From positions 2,566,001-2,630,000 of the forward strand of contig NZ_CP029551.1 in NCBI RefSeq assembly GCF_003173735.1: a DNA stretch of 64,000 nucleotides. Direction: 5' to 3'. Under the pieces are notes generated by a model. That model had not been told where the DNA came from, ran no database searches, and worked only from the letters and a program-made list of their open reading frames with translations. Source of the stretch: Methylobacterium radiodurans (GTDB lineage Bacteria > Pseudomonadota > Alphaproteobacteria > Rhizobiales > Beijerinckiaceae). How positions within the stretch are numbered: position 1 is the first letter of the stretch; each line of letters starts with the position of its first letter. Below are positions 62,435-64,000 of the stretch, piece by piece. The position numbers were made by a program, and so were the translations under genes.

Positions 62435-63466
62435 TCAGGTCTGGGCCCTGCCCGAGACGCCGGCCTGCGCGAAGGTGGCCATGTCCCGGTGGCAGGCGAG
62501 TGCCCCCTTCAGCAGGCCGATCGCCAGGGCGGCGCCGGAGCCCTCGCCGAGGCGCATGCCGAGCGCCAGCAGGGGCTTGAGGCCGAGCCGCTCCAAGACC
62601 TCGGCGTGCGCGCCCTCCGCCGATACGTGGCCGGCGAGGCAATGGTCGAGGGCGCGCGGGTCAAGGGCGTGCAGCACGGCCGCCGCCGCGGTCGAGACAT
62701 AGCCGTCGATCACCACCGGTACCCGCTGCAGGCGGGCTGCCAGGATCGCGCCCGCCATCGCGGCGATCTCGCGCCCGCCGAGCCGGCGCAGCACCTCCAG
62801 CGGGTCGTCGAGATGGCCGGCGTGGTGGGCGAGCGCCGCCTCGACGGCCGCGACCTTGCGGGCATACCCCGCCGCGTCGACCCCGGTGCCGCGGCCGACC
62901 CAGTGCGCGGCGTCACCGCCGAACAGGGCGGCGTAGATCGCCGCCGCGATCGTGGTGTTGCCGATGCCCATCTCGCCGAGCCCCAGGCAGTCGGTGCCGG
63001 CCGCGATCGATTCCATGCCGAAGGCCATGGTGGCGACGCAGCCGCGCTCGTCCAGCGCCGGGCCCTCGCAGATGTCGCCGGTCGGCACGTCGAGGGCGAG
63101 GTCGAACACCTTGAAGCCGAGGCCGTAGGTGGCGCAGATCTGGTTGATCGCAGCCCCCCCGGCGGCGAAGTTGTCGAGCATCTGCCGGTTGACCGCGTCG
63201 GGGAAGGCCGAGACGCCGCGCCGCGTCACGCCGTGGCTCGCCGCGAAGACGCAGACCAGCGGCCGGTCAAGCGAGGGCGGCGCCTTGCCCTGCCAGGCGG
63301 CGAGCCACGCGACCAGCTCCTCCATGCGGCCGAGCGCGCCCGCGGGCTTCGTCAGCTGCGCCTCGCGCGCCGCGACCGCGCCCACGGCCTCCGCGTCGGC
63401 CTCGGGCATGGTGGCGACGAGGCGGCGGATGTCGGCGAAGGGGCTCTCGGGGCGGCTCTCGGTCAT
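62435..63466 (-). CDS. cobT: Nicotinate-nucleotide-dimethylbenzimidazole phosphoribosyltransferase
   Basis: A 343-aa enzyme making alpha-ribazole phosphate for the lower ligand of cobalamin. Visible are LTKPAGALGRMEELVAWLA, FAASHGVTRRGVSAFP, GEMGIGNTTIAAAIYAAL and the catalytic-Glu region near GMRLGEGSGAALAIGLL. It is divergent from cobS, with 128 bases in between that show no obvious cobalamin riboswitch. Confidence 0.95.
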   Translation of the reverse strand: MTESRPESPFADIRRLVATMPEADAEAVGAVAAREAQLTKPAGALGRMEELVAWLAAWQGKAPPSLDRPLVCVFAASHGVTRRGVSAFPDAVNRQMLDNFAAGGAAINQICATYGLGFKVFDLALDVPTGDICEGPALDERGCVATMAFGMESIAAGTDCLGLGEMGIGNTTIAAAIYAALFGGDAAHWVGRGTGVDAAGYARKVAAVEAALAHHAGHLDDPLEVLRRLGGREIAAMAGAILAARLQRVPVVIDGYVSTAAAAVLHALDPRALDHCLAGHVSAEGAHAEVLERLGLKPLLALGMRLGEGSGAALAIGLLKGALACHRDMATFAQAGVSGRAQT

Positions 63467-63594
63467 GTGCGCAATCCTGTGGGCGGCCGGCGCGGCGGCT
63501 GCGGCGGGGCCCGGCGAGCACGCTATAGTGCCGCCGGGCCGGGGGGTGAAGGCGCCGGCCGCCCAGGGCTCGGGCGGCGGAGGGAGCGCGGGCG

Positions 63595-64000
63595 ATGGGC
63601 GAGCGATCCTCGGGCGGGGAGGCCGACTGGCCGGGCCGCTTCCTCCTGCACGATCTGGCCGCCTGCCTGCGCTTCTACTCGCGCCTGCCGGTGCCGCATC
63701 TCGGGCCCGGCGACCCGTACGCGGCGCCCGACTTCACGACGGTGCCCCGGATGCTGCCGGTCGCGGGCCTGATCCTGGCCCTGCCGGCGGCCGGCGCGCT
63801 GCTGGCGGCCTGGGCGCTCGGCCTCGGGCCTTTCCTCGCGGCGGTGCTGGCGCTCGCGGTCTCCGTCGTCGTGACCGGCGCCCTGCACGAGGACGGGCTC
63901 GCCGATGTCGCGGACGGGTTCGGCGGCGCGACGCGGGAGCGGCGCCTGGAGATCATGCGCGACAGCCGGATCGGCGCCTACGGGGCGACGACTCTCGTCC
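63595..64000 (+). CDS. cobS: Adenosylcobinamide-GDP ribazoletransferase (CobS), 5' portion
   Basis: The first 135 residues of a membrane enzyme that joins alpha-ribazole to adenosylcobinamide-[22 protein letters not shown] near the N-terminus and [17 protein letters not shown] followed by [14 protein letters not shown] are diagnostic. The ATG has GGAGGGAG about 8 bases upstream. The gene runs off the right edge. Confidence 0.93.
   Translation, partial: MGERSSGGEADWPGRFLLHDLAACLRFYSRLPVPHLGPGDPYAAPDFTTVPRMLPVAGLILALPAAGALLAAWALGLGPFLAAVLALAVSVVVTGALHEDGLADVADGFGGATRERRLEIMRDSRIGAYGATTLV

Noticed and set aside
63467..63594. Cobalamin riboswitch between cobT and cobS
   Set aside because: The 128-base gap shows no B12-box-like sequence or multi-stem leader, and it is very GC-rich without a plausible switch structure.
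1..64000. CRISPR arrays, complete insertion sequences, rRNA genes, replication origin
   Set aside because: No regularly spaced repeats, intact transposase, rRNA-like sequence or DnaA-box cluster was seen when reading the window.

Overview
The window is about 64 kb of very GC-rich DNA with the gene repertoire of an alphaproteobacterium of the order Hyphomicrobiales, most likely Methylobacterium/Methylorubrum. The inference rests on a near-identical match to the CpdR cell-cycle response regulator, a grxC-nitrilase-DUF1178 operon, three accessory proteins of PQQ-dependent alcohol metabolism, many GTG starts and typical alphaproteobacterial tRNAs. No species call is possible from sequence alone.

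Layout. 0-5 kb: proton-translocating transhydrogenase operon (pntAA end, pntAB, pntB), a nested palindromic repeat, recJ, tRNA-Tyr and tRNA-Gly. 5-21.4 kb: an energy/stress block with a P-type Ca-type ATPase, a tandem universal stress protein, a minus-strand operon ackA - YhiI/RbbA/YhhJ-type exporter - phosphoketolase (xfp), and a divergent GH65 disaccharide phosphorylase with a beta-phosphoglucomutase-like HAD enzyme. Together these could turn a stored disaccharide into sugar phosphate, then acetyl phosphate, then ATP. 21.8-27.3 kb: regulator/transport islets (TetR-MATE-DoxX, MarR and a small secreted protein, SDR, Crp/Fnr), with clear palindromic operator candidates. 27.3-35.2 kb: housekeeping genes (MltB-type transglycosylase, galE, galU, a candidate small RNA, N-formylglutamate amidohydrolase, cpdR, grxC-nitrilase-DUF1178, DsbB, YqaA). 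35.3-43.2 kb: a PaoABC-type molybdenum aldehyde oxidoreductase, a MarR-controlled AaeB/AaeX/AaeA-type efflux operon and tRNA-Leu.

43.3-57.7 kb is accessory and sparsely coding: a 36-aa secreted peptide gene, a reductase, an FkbM methyltransferase, a soluble chemoreceptor, a flagellin, two paralogous LuxR-type regulators flanking an acyl-transferase (FeeM/LuxI-like) plus a heme-oxygenase-like diiron enzyme, two small paralogous unknown genes, several reading frames broken by TAG, and the N-terminal remnant of a tyrosine recombinase lying against the 5' end of dusA, a known integration target. 57.7-64 kb returns to core genes: dusA, three PQQ-associated periplasmic proteins, queC-queD, cobT and the start of cobS.

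Most notable candidates: (i) the LuxR / acyltransferase / diiron oxygenase / LuxR locus, which looks like a signal-molecule or small lipid-amide pathway with dedicated regulators; (ii) the ackA-exporter-xfp operon beside the GH65-phosphomutase pair; (iii) a compact promoter-to-terminator small RNA after galU. All functional links are inferred from sequence and gene order.
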